64,000 nucleotides of DNA from CAUUJV01 sp963545565 (GCA_963545565.1 CAUUJV010000007.1:19992-83991); one strand, 5' to 3'. Positions 36,774 through 45,975 are shown, counted from the stretch's first letter. Translations and numbers: made by a program. The notes: generated by a model not told the origin, from the letters alone.

Positions 36774-37082
36774 CTAAAGGTTCAAAACATCGTATGTTGC
36801 ACTGAGTTGATTCATGAATTGGGTGTAGAGTGCAGAGTTTTCATCAGCAGGTATTTCAAGCCAAATATCAATATCGCGGTGGAGTGAGATGACGAAGATT
36901 GCGCTTGGATTTCCTTCAGAATCGGCTTTACCGCCGGTTGCCTCAGAAATTCGTTGGCCAGGTTCAAGTGAGGCTGCGCGCTCAACGAAGTAATTGTAAA
37001 GTGGCCACATTACCTCAATCGGGCCTTGTTGGACTTGCGTTCCGATGTGCAATTTTGCGATGCTCTGAGTTGAATTTGGCAC
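36774..37082 (-). CDS. Small conserved-looking protein of unknown function
   Basis: 102 residues, start GTG at 37082 preceded by AGGGA at a good distance, and followed 130 bases later by a strong terminator on the same strand. These signals support a real gene. The protein is soluble and has no signal peptide. It contains IGTQVQQGPIEVMWPLYNYF, a short charged centre (ATGGKADSEGN) and AIFVISLHRDIDIWLEIP, which looks like alternating beta strands of a small alpha/beta fold. I recognise no family. It stands alone between tRNA-Arg and the MFS-CBS gene. Confidence 0.6.
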   Translation of the reverse strand: MPNSTQSIAKLHIGTQVQQGPIEVMWPLYNYFVERAASLEPGQRISEATGGKADSEGNPSAIFVISLHRDIDIWLEIPADENSALYTQFMNQLSATYDVLNL

Positions 37083-37146
37083 AGTTAAAATCCCTGATAG
37101 TAAAAAACTATTGATAATAGAAATCTTGATAAAGGTAAAAACCTTG

Positions 37147-37219
37147 TGCCCCGGATGCGATTCGAACGCACGACACCCACTTTAGGAGAGTGGTGCTCTA
37201 TCCCCTGAGCTACCGGGGC
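37147..37219 (-). tRNA. tRNA-Arg (anticodon CCU)
   Basis: 73 bases. Acceptor GCCCCGG pairs with CCGGGGC and the discriminator is A. The D arm reads GCTC-AGGGGATA-GAGC. The anticodon stem CCACT/AGTGG encloses CTCCTAA, giving anticodon CCU for AGG codons. The T arm is GTGCG-TTCGAAT-CGCAT-like. CCA is not encoded. A TACACT box about ten bases upstream (37230-37235, minus strand) may be its -10. The inverted repeat TGCTCATG/CATGAGCA (37238-37270) lies just above. Confidence 0.95.
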
Positions 37220-37341
37220 GCACAGACCTAGTGTACATGCTCATGGACGGTAGCGTGTACAACATGAGCAAAATACGTCTTTTATTCCCTTAAGTTTTCC
37301 TATATTTCCTTTATGTTTTCGAAGGTTCATTACTTATTTGT

Positions 37342-37683
37342 TTATTCGAGATTTCCCTGAGTCCCAGCGTTCGCTCCGGCGCTTGCCTGCTGCGCTTGGG
37401 CTGCATCGAGCTTGTTGCGAACTTCATCAAGTAGAGTTTGCGCGCGCTGCGCCAATGCTTCGCCGAGCTCCCATTGACGCATTGAAGCATCCAAATCGAG
37501 GCCTCCAGCTTCGAGATCTTGAACTGCTTGGGCTAGCTGATCGCGAGCCTGCTCATAGGAGAGCTCATTGATTGCTGCGCGTTCTTCCTCTGTGAGACTC
37601 GAAGCTAGGGAAGTGGCCTCATCAGACAGATTTTCTGTTGGCTGGTTTTCTGTTTTCTTATCTTCAGCTTTTTTGGTTGCCAT
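37342..37683 (-). CDS. xseB: Exodeoxyribonuclease VII small subunit
   Basis: 113 residues. The XseB core LSYEQARDQLAQAVQDLEAGGLDLDASMRQWELGEALAQR is the conserved helical hairpin (about residues 42-85; quoted in part by its LSYEQA and LDASMRQWE motifs). The N-terminal 35 residues are Lys/Glu/Thr-rich and the C-terminus Ala/Gln-rich, both probably disordered. Together with XseA it degrades single-stranded DNA from both ends. It follows xseA by 35 bases on the same strand, with AAAGGAGTC before the ATG. Confidence 0.93.
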   Translation of the reverse strand: MATKKAEDKKTENQPTENLSDEATSLASSLTEEERAAINELSYEQARDQLAQAVQDLEAGGLDLDASMRQWELGEALAQRAQTLLDEVRNKLDAAQAQQASAGANAGTQGNLE

Positions 37684-37718
37684 GATGACTCCTTTGAATT
37701 AGTTAAATTAGTTTTAGA

Positions 37719-39011
37719 TTAGTCAGCTGTTGCCGTGATTATGCCCTTCTTCAATGTGAGGATTAGCTTATCTCCCTGAGAGACTATAGAAGCATCATCA
37801 AGCACATGCCCATCAGTATTTTGAATAACTGCATATCCGCGATTCAAGGTGGATTGTGGACTTAAGGCAGTCAAACTTGCATGCATTTTCTCAACAGTGA
37901 ACGAAGCATCATCTACGATTCTTCGCAGGCCAATATCTAATCGCAAAAGCGAATCATCAACAAAACGTTGCGGGCGCTCAAGCATGGTTTGAGGTTGAGT
38001 TAGGCTTGGGCGGGTTACATAAGCATTAAGACGCTGCTGCTCGGTTTCTATTCGCGTGCGGATGCGGTCGTCTAGTCGGCGCCGAGCTTGGGCAACAATT
38101 TCAAGCTCTTCCATAACGTCTGGTACGAGTGTTTTTGCAGCATCAGTTGGGGTAGAGGCACGTAAGTCTGCTGCTAAGTCAATAAGAGTCCAGTCGTCCT
38201 CGTGTCCAATAGCAGAAACGATTGGAGTAATACACGCTGCAGTAGCTCGCACAACTCCCTCATCAGAAAATCCCATAAGATCCTCAAAAGAGCCTCCACC
38301 ACGGGCTACAACGATAATGTCAACGCTTGGGTCAGCATCAAGCTTTTGAATAGCTGCAATCACATCAGGAGGGCAGTTTGGCCCCTGAACGTGGGCATGA
38401 ACTACAGAAAATTCAATAGTTGGCCAGCGAAGTCGAGCGTTGGTAATTACATCACCTTCTGCACGCGCTTGAGGAGCGCAAATTAAGCCAATTCGGTGAG
38501 GGAAAGCAGGAATTGAGACTTTATTTTCTGTGTCAAAGAGTCCTTCACCCTTGAGCTTTTTGCGCAGCTCTTCAATCTGAGCCATAAGATCGCCTTTTCC
38601 CACGCGGCGAATATCGTCTGCGAGGAAGCTTAAACGAGTTACTTTCATCCAAACATCTGGATGTCCATGGAGAACAACGCGATCTCCCTGATGAAATTCG
38701 CGGGCGAGATTAGCAAAACGACCAAAACCTGTAACGCTAATGGCAATGTCTTCAAAGTTGTCGCGCACAGTCAAATACGCGGAGCCGCTGCGTCGAGTAT
38801 TGATTTCTGAGATTTGACCTTCCACCCATGCGCCTGGCCATTTTGCAATGGCATCATGATACTTCTGGCTGAGCAAACTCACTGGCCAAGGATTCTCTGC
38901 AGTTGTTTCACGGGCAAGCCGAGGGATCTGCTGTGGTTCTGCAGGCTGCACAGACTGATTTGATGGTAACCCTTGTGCAGAAAGCGGCATAGTGAAGAGT
39001 GAATCAGACAT
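37719..39011 (-). CDS. xseA: Exodeoxyribonuclease VII large subunit
   Basis: 430 residues. An N-terminal OB fold (WVEGQISEINTRRSGSAYLTVRD) precedes the catalytic domain with RIGLICAPQARAEGDVITN, DIIVVARGGGSFEDLMGFSDE and the metal site region SAIGHEDDWTLIDLAADLRA. A coiled helical region and the C-terminal LNRGYAVIQN follow. It is slightly shorter than E. coli XseA. It heads an xseA-xseB operon on the minus strand, divergent from the HgdC-like gene with 229 bases between. Confidence 0.95.
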   Translation of the reverse strand: MSDSLFTMPLSAQGLPSNQSVQPAEPQQIPRLARETTAENPWPVSLLSQKYHDAIAKWPGAWVEGQISEINTRRSGSAYLTVRDNFEDIAISVTGFGRFANLAREFHQGDRVVLHGHPDVWMKVTRLSFLADDIRRVGKGDLMAQIEELRKKLKGEGLFDTENKVSIPAFPHRIGLICAPQARAEGDVITNARLRWPTIEFSVVHAHVQGPNCPPDVIAAIQKLDADPSVDIIVVARGGGSFEDLMGFSDEGVVRATAACITPIVSAIGHEDDWTLIDLAADLRASTPTDAAKTLVPDVMEELEIVAQARRRLDDRIRTRIETEQQRLNAYVTRPSLTQPQTMLERPQRFVDDSLLRLDIGLRRIVDDASFTVEKMHASLTALSPQSTLNRGYAVIQNTDGHVLDDASIVSQGDKLILTLKKGIITATAD

Positions 39012-39126
39012 AGCTCAATACTAAAGCTCATACTCGATTGCAAAAATTACTCGACACTACGTTGATGTGTGATGAACCTCTTTATGCTCACTGATGAAAT
39101 GTGAGTGTCGTCACTTGCGTCAAACT

Positions 39127-39155
39127 TTGCTTTATGCTTTCTCTTCTAAAATAAT
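39127..39155 (+). promoter_or_regulatory. Candidate promoter of the HgdC-like gene
   Basis: TTGCTT (39127-39132), 17 bp, AATAAT (39150-39155). The leader would be about 80 bases, ending in TAGGGGGATGTA before the ATG at 39241. Confidence 0.35.
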
Positions 39156-39240
39156 TGGTTAGTGTGAAGTGTTTCGCAGGGGAGTAATGGGCATTGGTGT
39201 GTCCTTGGAACTTACCTACCTGCACTGCTAGGGGGATGTA

Positions 39241-42200
39241 ATGGCACAAAATGCTCAGTATGTGCGTGTAGGGCTTGATGTTGGCTCTACCACAGTGAAA
39301 GCCGTAGTGCTTGACACGCATTATGGGGCTGATGGTGAGCATAAGCCGTTCGAGCCTAATTCTGATCAGGTGCTTTTTGCTGATTATCGCCGTCATCACG
39401 CAAACGTGCGTGCAACTACTGTTGAACTCCTGCAGGACATCGATAAAAAACTTGTATCTCTAGGGCGCGAGAATGAGCGCATTCAGCTTGCAATCACTGG
39501 CTCTGGTGGATTGAGTTTAGCTGACAATCTTCATGTTCCTTTTATCCAAGAGGTTATTGCAGAAACAGATGCAATTAATGAGGCGTACCCTCATGCTGAT
39601 GTGATTATTGAGCTTGGCGGTGAAGATGCGAAGATCACGTATCTGAAACCAACTCCTGAGCAGCGTATGAATGGTTCTTGTGCTGGTGGAACTGGTGCGT
39701 TTATTGATCAAACTGCAACGTTGCTTGATACTGATGCATCAGGTTTGAATGATTATGCTAAGAACTACACGCAGCTTTACCAGATTGCTTCTCGTTGTGG
39801 AGTGTTTGCTAAGTCTGATTTGCAGCCTTTGATAAATGATGGTGCTGCTAAGCCTGATTTGGCTGCCTCTATTTTTGCCGCTGTGGCAACCCAAACGATT
39901 GCAGGTTTGGCTTGTGGACGTCCAATTCGTGGAAATGTTATTTTCCTCGGTGGTCCACTCTTCTTTATGAGTGAGCTACGTCAAGCATTTGTTAATAAGC
40001 TCAACGATAGAGTAGATGAATTTATTACACCGCCAAGCGCTCATCTGTATGTTGCTTATGGTGCCGCCTTGGCCGCAAATGATCCTGATGCTGCTGACAC
40101 CACTTCGCAGACTCACGCTGTTGCAGCGGGCGAAAATTCTCAAGATTCCCGCTCTTCCCAAGGAAAGCAAATCGATATTTTTGAGGCGCGCACATGTGAT
40201 CAGTTGCTCGAAGACCTTGAAAATCTCAGAAATCTGCCAAGTGGTAATCACACTATGCGTCCGCTTTTTATTGACGATGCCGAACGCCAAGAATTTGATG
40301 AGCGCCATGGTCGTGAGCACATTGCCATTAAGAATTTAGAAGGTGCTTCGGGTCCTCACTTCTTAGGTATTGATGCTGGTTCCACCACTATTAAGGCTAC
40401 GCTCGTTAATGATGATCGTGAAATCGTATGGTCATCGTATGGCACAAATGACGGCAGCCCGCTGCTTGCTGCGGCAAAGATTGTGCGCGAAATTCAAGAC
40501 CAAATGCCCAAGGAAGCATTCATAGCTCGCTCATGTGCAACAGGATATGGTGAAGGGCTTATTACTGCTGGTCTTCATCTTGATGAAGGCGTGGTGGAAA
40601 CTATGGCTCATTACCGTGGTGCTGAGCTTATTAGTCCTGGTGTCACCTCCGTTATTGACATCGGCGGCCAGGATATGAAATACCTTTCCATCGATGACGG
40701 TGTGATTGAGTCTATTTCTGTGAACGAGGCATGTTCTTCCGGCTGTGGCTCATTCCTCCAGACTTTCTCGCAGTCTATGGGATTGACAATTCAGGAATTC
40801 ACTGAAGCAGCTTTGCGGTCTACTGCTCCGGTTGATTTGGGCTCTCGCTGCACTGTATTTATGAATTCATCCGTAAAGCAAGCTCAAAAAGAAGGTGCAA
40901 CGATGGATGACATTGCTGCTGGCCTGTGCTATTCCGTAGTTCGTAATGCGCTTTACAAAGTTATTAAGCTGCGTGACACCAATGATTTGGGTGATTTAAT
41001 CGTTGTTCAAGGTGGAACATTCTTGAATGATGCCGTGCTCCGCGCATTTGAGCTTTTGACTGAACGCAAGGTTGAACGCCCTAATATTGCAGGGCTTATG
41101 GGTGCTTACGGCTGCGCTCTTACAGCCCGTATGCACTATGAAGATGGCGAAAAGTCTAATATGCTTGTGGGGGAGGAACTCGATAATCTCTCCATGACTA
41201 CTGAGCGTGATGTGTGCAAGCTCTGCCAGAACCACTGTAAACTCACCATTACAACATTCCAAGATGGTTCTCGGTATGTCACCGGAAATCGTTGTGAGCG
41301 CGGCGGTGATAAGAATAAGCAGAAGTCTCCACTGCCTAACTTGTTCGATTACAAGTACACTCGCGCATTTGGTTATCGCCGCTTGACTGATAAAGCAGCA
41401 ACTCGTGGAAGCATTGGAATTCCTCGTGTTCTCAATATGTATGAGAACTATCCTTTCTGGTTTACGTTGCTTACTACTTTGGGCTTCAAAGTCAATATCT
41501 CTCCGCGGTCAAATCATGATCTTTTTGAAAAGGGCATTGATTCTATCGCATCTGAAAATATTTGTTACCCAGCAAAGTTGGCACACGGTCATATTAAAGC
41601 GCTGATTGAGAAGGGCAACAAGACTATTTTTTATCCTTGTGTGTTCTTTGAAGAAGATTTGACCGGTGAGCAGGATAACAAGTTTAACTGCCCGATTGTG
41701 GCAAACTATCCTGGCGTTATCGGCTCCAATATGGAGGAGTTGCAAGACCCTGAGATTCGCTACATACATCCGTATTTCAATCTTTCAGACCATGAGCTGA
41801 TGGTGGATCGCATTGTTGATGAGTTTGAGTGGGCGCACGTCACTCGTGAAGAGGCGCAATCTGCTGTAGCTGCAGCTTATGCGGAAGATCGTATTTTTAA
41901 GCATGATGTCCAGATGGCTGGGTTGCACGCGCTGACTTATATGAAAGAGCATAATCTTAAAGGAATTGTGCTTGCTGGCCGCCCTTACCATGTGGATCCT
42001 GAAATCAACCACGGTATTCCTGAAGCAATCTGCACTTTGGGCATGGTTGTTCTTTCTGAGGACTCTGTTTCATGGCTTGAACCAGGAAAAAAGCTTAACC
42101 TTACGCCATTCCTTTCTGCTGGTGAAGATTCTCCTCGCAAACGCAATAAGGATGGATTCCGCAAGGTTGATGATTCTTACGATCCTTATAATCTGACGGG

Positions 42201-44139
42201 TGCCAAGATAATTGGCGGATTAAGCTCTGATGATAATTGTGCAGCGATTGCGAATGAAGAAGATCCAACAGAGGAAGCATTCGCAGTTTCCAGTGCTGTA
42301 TATGCGGATAATAAGAAGGGTAAGATTCCACTACGTGTGATGAACCAGTGGTCATATCACGCTCGCCTCTATGCTGCAGCACGCTTTGTAGCAGAATATC
42401 CAGGCCTTGAACTTGTTCAGCTCAACTCATTTGGCTGCGGTCTTGATGCTGTCACCACAGACCAAGTGCAGGAAGTCTTGGGCGAGAAAGAAGACGTTTA
42501 TACTGTTCTGAAAATTGACGAGGTTACTAATCTTGGCGCTGCAAAGATTCGTCTGCGCTCGCTGAAGGCTGCTGTAGAAGAGCGTGAAGCACGTCTTGCA
42601 CGCGAAGCAAAACAGCGTCAGTTGGAGCTTGAAGCTAGTGAAGCCGAAGCAGTTCAGATTGAAGCTGAAGCCCATGAACCAAATTATGCACTCGATTTTG
42701 AGAGCGAAATGATAGAAAACGGCATGCACCCGAATATGGCTCAGCCGTTGCCTAAGAAGGGTGAATTCCGCAAGACTAAGCCGCTCGTTTCCGTTGACAA
42801 GTATGCTAGTGAGAAGCATGCTGGCACAAATATGTCAAAGTACGCAAACAAGATTCCATTTGGAAAAGACATGAAGAAGGACTACACAATTGTGGCTCCT
42901 CAAATGTCTCCAGCACACTTCTCCTTAATTGAAGCTGCTGTGCGCTCCGGTGGCTATAAGTTTGATGTTTTGAAGCACGCATCTCGTGAAGATGTGGAAT
43001 GTGGCTTGAAGTATGTGAATAACGACGCTTGCTATCCATCTATTTTGGTGGTTGGTCAGCTTGTAGACGCAATTATTCAGGGTAAGTATGACCCGGATAA
43101 AGTTGCGCTCGCCATCACTCAGACTGGTGGTATGTGCCGAGCAACGAACTACTTTGGCTTAATACGTAAGGCACTTGTAGATGCTGGCTACCCTCAGGTT
43201 CCAGTGATTGCATTATCTACGCAGGGCTTTGAATCTAATCCTGGATTCAAGTTGACTTTGCCACTTGCTCACCGTGCTGTAAAAGCTCTTATTCTTGGCG
43301 ACTTGATGATTAAGGTGCTTTATCGTGTGCGCCCATATGAAGTAAAACCAGGCTCAGCAAATAATCTTTATGAATTGTGGGACACTATCGCTCGCGAGAC
43401 TTTGGAACATCATGGCTACTCTAAGACGTCTAAAAAGCATTTTGGCAAGGGGTATTACACCTATGCTCAGCTGGTTCGCGCAATTGTGAAATCCTTTGAT
43501 ACACTGCCGTTGCGTGATATTCCTCGTAAAGTTCGAGTGGGCGTTGTGGGCGAAATCCTTGTGAAATATCATCCAGATGCAAATAACAATGTTGTCGGCG
43601 TGATTGAGTCCCAAGGCTGCGAAGCTGTTGTGCCAGGCATGATGGAGTTTATGACTCAGCACTTCTATGACTACACATGGACCAATAAGAATCTAGGCAC
43701 TGGCGGAAAGCCATTTATTAAAGAGCTTGGACGCTACGGTTTCGAAGCATATGAACGTCCTGTTCAAAAGGCTTTGAAAGAGTCTAGCCGCTTTGAAGAA
43801 GATGCTCCTATGCCAGAGCTTATCGAAAAGGCAAAGCGAGTTACATCTCTGGGAGTTCAAGCTGGTGAAGGCTGGCTGCTCACTGCTGAAATTATGAATT
43901 TGATTGATGAAGGTGCGCCGAATGTTATTTGTGCGCAACCATTCGCATGTCTACCAAACCATGTAACGGGTCGTGGAATGTTCCACGAGATTCGCCGCCA
44001 GAAACCAGAAGCAAATATTGTTTCTATCGATTATGATCCTGGTTCTTCTGAGGCAAATCAGCTTAACCGCATCAAGCTTATGATTGCTGCAGCGAAAAAA
44101 GCTCATCGTGCTCGCATTGATAGCGATTTGGCTGCATAG
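39241..44139 (+). CDS. Giant CoA-dehydratase activator-like protein (BcrAD/BadFG ATPase x2, DUF2229, HgdB-like part)
   Basis: 1632 residues with two tandem ASKHA ATPase modules. Module 1 starts VGLDVGSTTVKAVVLD and has Cys147 in MNGSCAGGTGAF; module 2 starts FLGIDAGSTTIKATLVND near 377 and has Cys498/Cys502 in EACSSGCGSF. In activators such as HgdC such cysteines hold a [4Fe-4S] cluster at the dimer interface. CKLCQNHCKLTI and CERGGDK near 660-680 precede a DUF2229 region (IPRVLNMYENYPFWFTLL). A further C-terminal part resembles the dehydratase D component (YVNNDACYPSILVVGQ, GGMCRATNY). Ala/Glu-rich helices lie near 1110-1150. In characterised systems activators drive radical-type dehydration of 2-hydroxyacyl-CoA. 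No separate dehydratase genes are nearby, so the reaction is unknown. AGGGGGAT gives the ribosome site. Confidence 0.8.
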   Translation: MAQNAQYVRVGLDVGSTTVKAVVLDTHYGADGEHKPFEPNSDQVLFADYRRHHANVRATTVELLQDIDKKLVSLGRENERIQLAITGSGGLSLADNLHVPFIQEVIAETDAINEAYPHADVIIELGGEDAKITYLKPTPEQRMNGSCAGGTGAFIDQTATLLDTDASGLNDYAKNYTQLYQIASRCGVFAKSDLQPLINDGAAKPDLAASIFAAVATQTIAGLACGRPIRGNVIFLGGPLFFMSELRQAFVNKLNDRVDEFITPPSAHLYVAYGAALAANDPDAADTTSQTHAVAAGENSQDSRSSQGKQIDIFEARTCDQLLEDLENLRNLPSGNHTMRPLFIDDAERQEFDERHGREHIAIKNLEGASGPHFLGIDAGSTTIKATLVNDDREIVWSSYGTNDGSPLLAAAKIVREIQDQMPKEAFIARSCATGYGEGLITAGLHLDEGVVETMAHYRGAELISPGVTSVIDIGGQDMKYLSIDDGVIESISVNEACSSGCGSFLQTFSQSMGLTIQEFTEAALRSTAPVDLGSRCTVFMNSSVKQAQKEGATMDDIAAGLCYSVVRNALYKVIKLRDTNDLGDLIVVQGGTFLNDAVLRAFELLTERKVERPNIAGLMGAYGCALTARMHYEDGEKSNMLVGEELDNLSMTTERDVCKLCQNHCKLTITTFQDGSRYVTGNRCERGGDKNKQKSPLPNLFDYKYTRAFGYRRLTDKAATRGSIGIPRVLNMYENYPFWFTLLTTLGFKVNISPRSNHDLFEKGIDSIASENICYPAKLAHGHIKALIEKGNKTIFYPCVFFEEDLTGEQDNKFNCPIVANYPGVIGSNMEELQDPEIRYIHPYFNLSDHELMVDRIVDEFEWAHVTREEAQSAVAAAYAEDRIFKHDVQMAGLHALTYMKEHNLKGIVLAGRPYHVDPEINHGIPEAICTLGMVVLSEDSVSWLEPGKKLNLTPFLSAGEDSPRKRNKDGFRKVDDSYDPYNLTGAKIIGGLSSDDNCAAIANEEDPTEEAFAVSSAVYADNKKGKIPLRVMNQWSYHARLYAAARFVAEYPGLELVQLNSFGCGLDAVTTDQVQEVLGEKEDVYTVLKIDEVTNLGAAKIRLRSLKAAVEEREARLAREAKQRQLELEASEAEAVQIEAEAHEPNYALDFESEMIENGMHPNMAQPLPKKGEFRKTKPLVSVDKYASEKHAGTNMSKYANKIPFGKDMKKDYTIVAPQMSPAHFSLIEAAVRSGGYKFDVLKHASREDVECGLKYVNNDACYPSILVVGQLVDAIIQGKYDPDKVALAITQTGGMCRATNYFGLIRKALVDAGYPQVPVIALSTQGFESNPGFKLTLPLAHRAVKALILGDLMIKVLYRVRPYEVKPGSANNLYELWDTIARETLEHHGYSKTSKKHFGKGYYTYAQLVRAIVKSFDTLPLRDIPRKVRVGVVGEILVKYHPDANNNVVGVIESQGCEAVVPGMMEFMTQHFYDYTWTNKNLGTGGKPFIKELGRYGFEAYERPVQKALKESSRFEEDAPMPELIEKAKRVTSLGVQAGEGWLLTAEIMNLIDEGAPNVICAQPFACLPNHVTGRGMFHEIRRQKPEANIVSIDYDPGSSEANQLNRIKLMIAAAKKAHRARIDSDLAA

Positions 44140-44195
44140 CGTTTAGCTGCATAACATATCACTCATGCAGCTCGCATATCTAAAGTGCAAAGTGC

Positions 44196-44201
44196 TATAA
44201 A
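44196..44201 (+). promoter_or_regulatory. Candidate -10 box for a leaderless mRNA
   Basis: TATAAA with its last base seven positions before the GTG at 44208, so the first transcribed base would be the start codon. The -35 region (TCGCAT, 18 bp upstream) is weak. No Shine-Dalgarno sequence precedes the GTG. Confidence 0.35.
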
Positions 44202-44207
44202 TAAACA

Positions 44208-45062
44208 GTGCGATATAACCGACTCGACCTTTTACGCGGATTCATCATCGTTAACATGGTGATTTACCACATTTTGTGGGATGTATCCGATGCGTTCGGG
44301 GTCGAGTTTGGCTTTTTATCGACCATTCCAGGCGAAATATGGCACCACGGGATTGGGTTCGGCTTTATAGCTCTTTCTGGTTTCTGTTGGTCGCTGGGAA
44401 CTCGGCATTTTAAGCGCGGAATTACCGTACTTTTAGCCGGCGAATTAGTTTCTCTTGTAACGCTGCTTATTATGCCAGATTTTCCAGTGCATTTTGGTGT
44501 GCTTACTCTCATTGGCTCTTGTATGCTTGTGATGATTGCGCTGGATAAGGTTTATTCAGGAACAGTTGAAAAGATTGGGCAGCCTGCGCACTCCTCGCAA
44601 TCTTCCTCTCAAACCATATATCTCAAAAACGCACCTTTTTCAATACAAAATACAGTCACTCAAAACGTAGTCAATACCTTACTTTTAATAATTTCGCTCG
44701 TACTCTTTGGCGGACTTTTTGATGCCCAGACTGGCTTATTCTTCGGTATGGAATTGCCTAAATCGTGGTTCGTAAATTCTTTCACTGCTTATTTGGGTTT
44801 CCCCGCGCAAGATTTTATTTCATCTGATTACTACCCATTAATTCCTTGGATTTTTGTATTTTTATCGGGCTATCTTGCCTACAAAATCCTTAGTAAAAAT
44901 TATGAAAACCGCGTAATGGAGAATCTAGAGCCGAAATCAAAATCTATATGTGGAAAATCACTTGAATGGATGGGGCGATATTCTCTTGAGATTTACCTGA
45001 TACATCAAGTTGTGATTTTTGGATTAGTGCAAGCAGCATACTACGTAATAAAAGGTTTATAA
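44208..45062 (+). CDS. DUF1624 / heparan-alpha-glucosaminide acetyltransferase-like membrane protein
   Basis: 284 residues with about seven or eight membrane segments. The N-terminal RYNRLDLLRGFIIVNMVIYHILWD is the family hallmark: the R-D-RG-M-H pattern shared by DUF1624 proteins and by acyltransferase-3-like membrane acyltransferases. Toward the end WMGRYSLEIYLIHQVVIFGL repeats the pattern typical of these proteins. Members are thought to transfer acetyl groups across the membrane to sugars; the acceptor here is unknown. A loop rich in Ser/Gln (about residues 125-150) is probably external. The start is GTG and may be leaderless. The next gene begins 4 bases after its stop. Confidence 0.75.
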   Translation: MRYNRLDLLRGFIIVNMVIYHILWDVSDAFGVEFGFLSTIPGEIWHHGIGFGFIALSGFCWSLGTRHFKRGITVLLAGELVSLVTLLIMPDFPVHFGVLTLIGSCMLVMIALDKVYSGTVEKIGQPAHSSQSSSQTIYLKNAPFSIQNTVTQNVVNTLLLIISLVLFGGLFDAQTGLFFGMELPKSWFVNSFTAYLGFPAQDFISSDYYPLIPWIFVFLSGYLAYKILSKNYENRVMENLEPKSKSICGKSLEWMGRYSLEIYLIHQVVIFGLVQAAYYVIKGL

Positions 45063-45065
45063 CGA

Positions 45066-45602
45066 ATGACGATACATGTAATAAGTTTTAAAAAGGCAAG
45101 TATGGAAGATTTAAACGGCGTTATGGACGTCTTTGAGTCTGCTCGCGAATTATTGAAGGCTGATGGAAGTCCGCAATGGCAGAATGGTCACCCAAACCAA
45201 GCTGATTTTGTGCGAGATATTAAAAATGGTCATACATATGTTCTCATTGTGGACGATGTTGTTGCGGCTACTGCCTGCCTTATCCCCGGGCCAGATGCTG
45301 ATTACGCCACGATTTATGAGGGGCGTTGGCAGAATCCCGAACTCAAATACGCTGCAATTCACCGTGTTGCAGTGTCTGCCAATTATCGGGGAAAAGGCTT
45401 GAGTCGTAAACTTTTTACCAACCTTTTCAAAGTCACTCAAGAACTAGGTTTTGAAGAAATTCGAGTAGACACTCACAAGAAGAATCTTCGTATGCAATCG
45501 TTGTTAGAAAGTTTTGGATTTATTCGCAGCGGGGTTATTTATATTGCTGCCGATCCAGTTGACAAAGAGCGTTTTGTATTCGAAAAGACTCTAGAGCTTT
45601 AA
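45066..45602 (+). CDS. GNAT-family N-acetyltransferase
   Basis: 178 residues of a complete GNAT domain: AAIHRVAVSANYRGKGLSR with the acetyl-CoA loop near 105-113, then FEEIRVDTHKKNLRMQSLLE and SFGFIRSGVIYI, the C-terminal motif that shapes the substrate site. This arrangement (DTHKxNxRMQ) is common in small-molecule or amino-acid-related GNATs; no substrate can be assigned. It starts four bases after the DUF1624-like gene without a good ribosome site, so translation is probably coupled to it. Confidence 0.85.
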   Translation: MTIHVISFKKASMEDLNGVMDVFESARELLKADGSPQWQNGHPNQADFVRDIKNGHTYVLIVDDVVAATACLIPGPDADYATIYEGRWQNPELKYAAIHRVAVSANYRGKGLSRKLFTNLFKVTQELGFEEIRVDTHKKNLRMQSLLESFGFIRSGVIYIAADPVDKERFVFEKTLEL

Positions 45603-45730
45603 ATCTTTAGTTTTTGAGGTTTCAGGATTCCAGAGGATTCTGAAGAATTTAGAAAGATTCAGAAAGACCCTGAAAAATTCTAAGAATTCACAGTTGTAAG
45701 CAGCCTACATGTATGTATTTTTACTTGCGG

Positions 45731-45776
45731 TTTCTCGATCAATCTGTTCACTCGTTCGAACAAAGTGTTCGAGAAA
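45731..45776. repeat. 46-bp inverted-repeat element, copy B
   Basis: Left half TTTCTCGATCAATCTGTTC (45731-45749) and right half 45758-45776, whose reverse complement TTTCTCGAACACTTTGTTC differs at three or four of 19 positions. The outer 8 bp (TTTCTCGA/TCGAGAAA) pair perfectly. Same length and spacing as copy A at 34309-34354. Confidence 0.65.
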
Positions 45777-45792
45777 GTAATAATGAAAAAAT

Positions 45793-45823
45793 AGTATGTA
45801 TATGGAGAGTATGTATATGGGAG
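45793..45823 (+). repeat. Two-copy tandem repeat of 15-16 bp
   Basis: AGTATGTATATGGAG at 45793-45807 followed directly by AGTATGTATATGGGAG at 45808-45823. Confidence 0.7.
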
Positions 45824-45940
45824 ATATAGAGAGAAACGAATAGTACATATAAAGAACAAAAATGAAATATCTCCTGTGCGAGCTTACAAATCTACAAAAT
45901 TATAAATTTATTGTCGATTATTAAATCTGCTCTTTAACCA

Positions 45941-45969
45941 TTGACTAGAACTTGCAGTGAAGATTCTAT
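45941..45969 (+). promoter_or_regulatory. Candidate promoter of the ileS T-box transcript
   Basis: TTGACT (45941-45946), 17 bp, TTCTAT (45964-45969). The start would be near 45976, directly before the first stem of the T-box leader. Confidence 0.5.
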
Positions 45970-45975
45970 GAGCTA

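Larger units (their letters stand above)
45603..45940. other. AT-rich gene-free region upstream of the ileS promoter
   Basis: No credible gene. It opens with imperfect tandem repeats of a GATTC(T/A)GAA-AA type motif (45620-45690). Then come the 46-bp inverted-repeat element B, a 15-bp tandem repeat and a long A/T-rich stretch. I see no strong terminator for the preceding GNAT gene unless element B serves as one. Confidence 0.5.

Noticed and set aside
45757..45773. LexA (SOS) box: TCGAAC followed by GTTCGA
   Set aside because: The spacing is five bases, while actinobacterial and B. subtilis-type boxes need four. The sequence is also explained as part of inverted-repeat element B.
45603..45823. 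CRISPR-like repeats
   Set aside because: Repeats here are two-copy or degenerate, without spacers of constant length and without cas genes anywhere in the window.
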